DNA of 64,000 nucleotides from Siphonodentalium dalli (Eukaryota; Mollusca; Scaphopoda; Gadilida; Siphonodentaliidae). The first letter of the stretch is position 1. Every line of letters begins with the position of its first letter. Location of the stretch: positions 1,612,001 through 1,676,000 of the forward strand of contig CP136061.1 of NCBI GenBank assembly GCA_032622095.1, read 5' to 3'. Of the stretch, positions 61,140 through 64,000 are shown piece after piece. Below the pieces are notes generated by a model. It did not search any database and was not told where the DNA came from. It was given only the letters and a program-made list of their open reading frames with translations. A program made the position numbers and the translations under genes.

Positions 61140-61560
61140 AATGGAATGCCTCTAATATTTGTATTATTTGAGTCGGACATAGATTACCTTAGCTGCAGGC
61201 AATCAATGCAATACGTGTAAACTATGTAGAAAAAGAAATTGTTGAATAAAGTGTAGTGAATATGATGCGTCACTTTAATATTTGAGTCGGACATAGCTTA
61301 CCTTACCTGAAGGCAATCAATGCAATAAGTGATGTAGAAACAGAAATTATTGAATGAAGTGTAATGAATATGAAGCGTCAATTTAATGCAATATCGATTG
61401 GGAGGAAGAGAAATGTCACTTTAATAGTTAACAATGATATACATATATAATTATAGATTATCCCCATTGAAGACGATCAATGCAATGACCAGTGTAGAAA
61501 TAGAAAAAAAATGTTGCCTGAATGAATCGATGTGTGAACATAAAGTCTCACTTTAATGAA
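61140..61560. repeat. Diverged ~110-bp tandem repeats with GTCACTTTAAT
   Basis: Three units share TTTGAGTCGGACATAG, TACCTTA-CTG-AGGCAATCAA, TGTAGAAA-AGAAATT and GAATATGATGCGTCACTTTA (near 61168, 61277 and, more diverged, 61455). No coding potential. Confidence 0.7.
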
Positions 61561-61744
61561 ATGTTGAGATGATGGAATCAACGATGAATTTGCAATTTCT
61601 GTAATGATGAAATTGGTTCACATACCGGTATACATGTATATGCAGCTGAAAATGTGAATTGACTGAAATGACACTGTAGCTCAATGAGGAAAGGGAATAA
61701 TTTCATGTGTTACAGTTAATGGAGCGATTAAGAATGTGGAAAGT

Positions 61745-63500
61745 TGAAAGGCCTAGTTATGCAAAGATTAAAATCCAAGATGGCTGCGACAGCCATCGTT
61801 TTTTTGCCAAATGACACAAAAAAGACTCCTTCCTATTTACATGTCATTGTTAATATCCTTCACAAATTTCATGATGATCGGACAAAAGATACGACCTGTA
61901 ACCCGTGTCAAAGGATTTAGTCGTGTAAAGAGTAAAATACAAGATGGCTGCTGGCGACCAGGTTTCTTGGTTGAATTCAAAATGAACCTTTTCCCATCTA
62001 CATGTAATTGTTAACATCCATTACAAATCTCATGATGATTGGACCAAAGATTCGACTTGTAGCCCTTGACAAAGAATTTAGTCATGCAAAGAGTATAATC
62101 CAAGATGGCTGCTGGCGGCCATGTTTTTGGCCGAACAACCCCAAAATTACTCATTTCCCATCTACATGTCCATTTTAACATCCATGACAAATTTAATAAT
62201 GATCCGACAAAAGATACGACCTGTGGCCCGTGCTAATGGATTGAATTTTGAAATCCAAGATGACCGCTGCCGGCCATGTTTTCTGGCCAAATGACCCCAA
62301 AATGACTCACTCCCATCCACATGTCAACATCAACATTCATGACAAATTTCATAATGATCCAAAGTAAGGACCTGTAGCCTGTGCCAAAGGATTTAGTCAT
62401 GCAAAGAGTAAAATCCAAGATGGCTGCTGGTGGCCATGTTTTTTGGTCAAACTACATGTACCCCAAAATGACTCGTTCACATCTACATGTCAATGTCATC
62501 TACATGTCAATAGCGATGACAAATATCATAATGATATGACCAAATGTACAACCTAGAGCCTGTGCTGAAGGATTTAGTCAAGCAAAGAGTAAAATCCAAG
62601 ATGTATTTTGGCCGAATGACCACAAAACAGCTCGTTCCCATCTACATGTCATTGTTAACACCAATGACAAATTTCATGAAGATCTGACCAAAGCTACGAC
62701 ATGTAGCCCGCGCCAGAGGATTTAGTCATGCAAAGAGTAAAATCCAAGATGGCTGCTGGCGGCCATGTTTTTTGGCCGAACGACCCCAAAATGACTCGTT
62801 TCCCATCTGCCTGTCATTATTAACATCCATGACAAATTTCATAATAATCAGACGAACAGTATGACCTGTAGACCACGCGAATCGATTTAATTTTGAAATC
62901 CAAGATGGCTGCCAGCGGCCATGTTTTTTGGCCGAATGACCCCAAAATGACTCGTTCCCATCTACATGTCAATGTCAACATTCATGACAAATTTCATAAT
63001 GATCTGACCAAAGGTACGACCTGTAGCCTGTGCCAAAGGATTTAGTCATCCAAAGAGTGAAATCCAAGATGGCTGCTGGCGGCCATGATTTTTGGCTGAA
63101 TGACCCCAAAAGGATTCTTTCCAATCTACATGTCATTGTTAACATCCATGACAAATTTCATGAATATCCTACCAAAGCTACGACCTGTAGACCGCGCCAA
63201 AGGATTTAGTCATGCAAAGAGTAAAATCAAAGATGGCTGCTGGCGGCCATGTTTTTTGGTGGAACGACCCCAAAATGACTCGTTAATATTCATGACAAAT
63301 TTCATGATGATCAGATAAACAGTAAGACATGTAGACCGCGCCAATCGATTTAATTTTGAAATCCAAGATGGCTGTTGGCCGCCATGTTTTTTGGCCAATG
63401 ACCCCAAAATGACTTGTTCCCATCTACATGTCAGTGTCAACATTCATGACAAATGTTATAAAGATCAGACCAAAGGTACGACCTGTAGCCCGCACCAAAG
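61745..63500. repeat. ~160-bp tandem repeat, about 11 units, with AAGATGGC...GCCAT core
   Basis: Each unit runs GATTTAGTCATGCAAAGAGT, AAAATCCAAGATGGCTGCTG, GCGGCCATGTTTTTTGGCC, ACCCCAAAATGACTCGTT, CCCATCTACATGTCA, CATGACAAATTTCATGATGA, then a GAC-AAAG-TACGACCTGTAG tail. Units start near 61764, 61915, 62078, 62239, 62391, 62570, 62720, 62884, 63040, 63204 and 63346. A sub-family replaces the first block with CGATTTAATTTTGAAATCC (62239, 62884, 63346), about every third to fourth unit. Short plus ORFs (e.g. 61811-62014, 63100-63318) are products of the repeat. Confidence 0.9.
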
Positions 63501-64000
63501 AAAATTGTTGACGGTCACACACACGCACACATGGACGTCGTTGAGCTAATAATGAATATGTGATGTGTCGCTTTTAATGAATTGGCAATGACAGCAGTAT
63601 GGAAACTGTCACTGCGGTGGAGTTACGATACATGCCGTTAGGTTATGATACACGGTCTACAGCCCTACAGGTATTAGCGGGTTGTCACACCAGATGTTGA
63701 AGAAAATTATGATATATGTCCATGAGGATCTTTTTAAAGATTGGGTAAGTGTTGGCGCTGGGTATAGCTGTTAAAACAGTCACATCCGTTAAAACCGCCA
63801 TAAGCAGAATTAATATTATAAACAAACTTTGTTCTTATACCAATCATAAATACATGTATCACATTAATTTCAGCATGATGTTATGTTAGTACTTTGTGTT
63901 ACATGTATGTAAGCAAACGTCAACTTATGTAAACAAACAGTACATGTACATGTAAGTAAAGAGTATGCGATAAGCAAAACACTCAACACCGAGTAGACCC
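63501..64000. other. No recognisable feature to the right edge
   Basis: AT-rich with ACATGTACATGTA words (63930-63955), a word type common in molluscan DNA. No ORF of note. Confidence 0.4.

Noticed and set aside
61811-63318. Short plus ORFs with MTPK...PIYMSLL sequence
   Set aside because: They are translations of the ~160-bp tandem repeat, recurring wherever the frame is open.

Overview
The window is nuclear DNA of an animal, most likely a marine invertebrate. It is AT-rich and gene-poor. It carries KIAA1958/DUF3504-type Crypton recombinase sequence, a Helitron Rep/helicase relic, a CR1-like LINE relic and PAN/apple-type secreted-protein exons. TACATGTA-type words and GTCT-bearing Helitron-like elements point, weakly, to a mollusc. 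This taxonomic call is inference; no rRNA or other marker gene is present.

Layout. 1-2.5 kb: a broken Crypton-type recombinase gene (minus strand), split by a 1409-bp hAT-type insertion with a perfect 8-bp target duplication. 3-9.2 kb: dispersed repeats, a ~0.4-kb tandem duplication and a nested 41/124-bp tandem array. 10-13.5 kb: two paralogous PAN-like exons on the minus strand, one probably functional and one that has lost its start. 13.7-19.3 kb: a head-to-tail array of short Helitron-like elements, nearly doubled by a 2405-bp tandem duplication and followed by (TA)n. 19.4-39.8 kb: mostly unrecognised DNA with a 450-bp element of 13 CTTAAG palindromes, a 1385-bp Harbinger-like element with 54-bp perfect inverted ends, two GGACCGG-rich foldbacks and a 393-bp tandem duplication. 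39.8-43.7 kb: 0.6-kb diverged inverted arms around 2.6 kb. 44-49.2 kb: an autonomous Helitron relic broken by two later insertions. 49.4-52.4 kb: an unknown open segment between 32-bp direct repeats, a candidate extracellular-module exon and a second copy of the 3-kb repeat. 52.4-53.7 kb: a 35-bp minisatellite. 54.1-56.1 kb: a LINE relic. 56.1-60.5 kb: about 80 copies of a 55-bp hairpin satellite. 60.5-63.5 kb: a foldback element and a ~160-bp tandem repeat.

The genes do not form a pathway. The window is a record of layered transposition: elements inside elements, with host frames that can be rejoined on paper across the insertions, plus several forms of tandem amplification. The only host coding sequence I can defend is the PAN-like gene near 10.4 kb; a few other exon candidates are given with low confidence.
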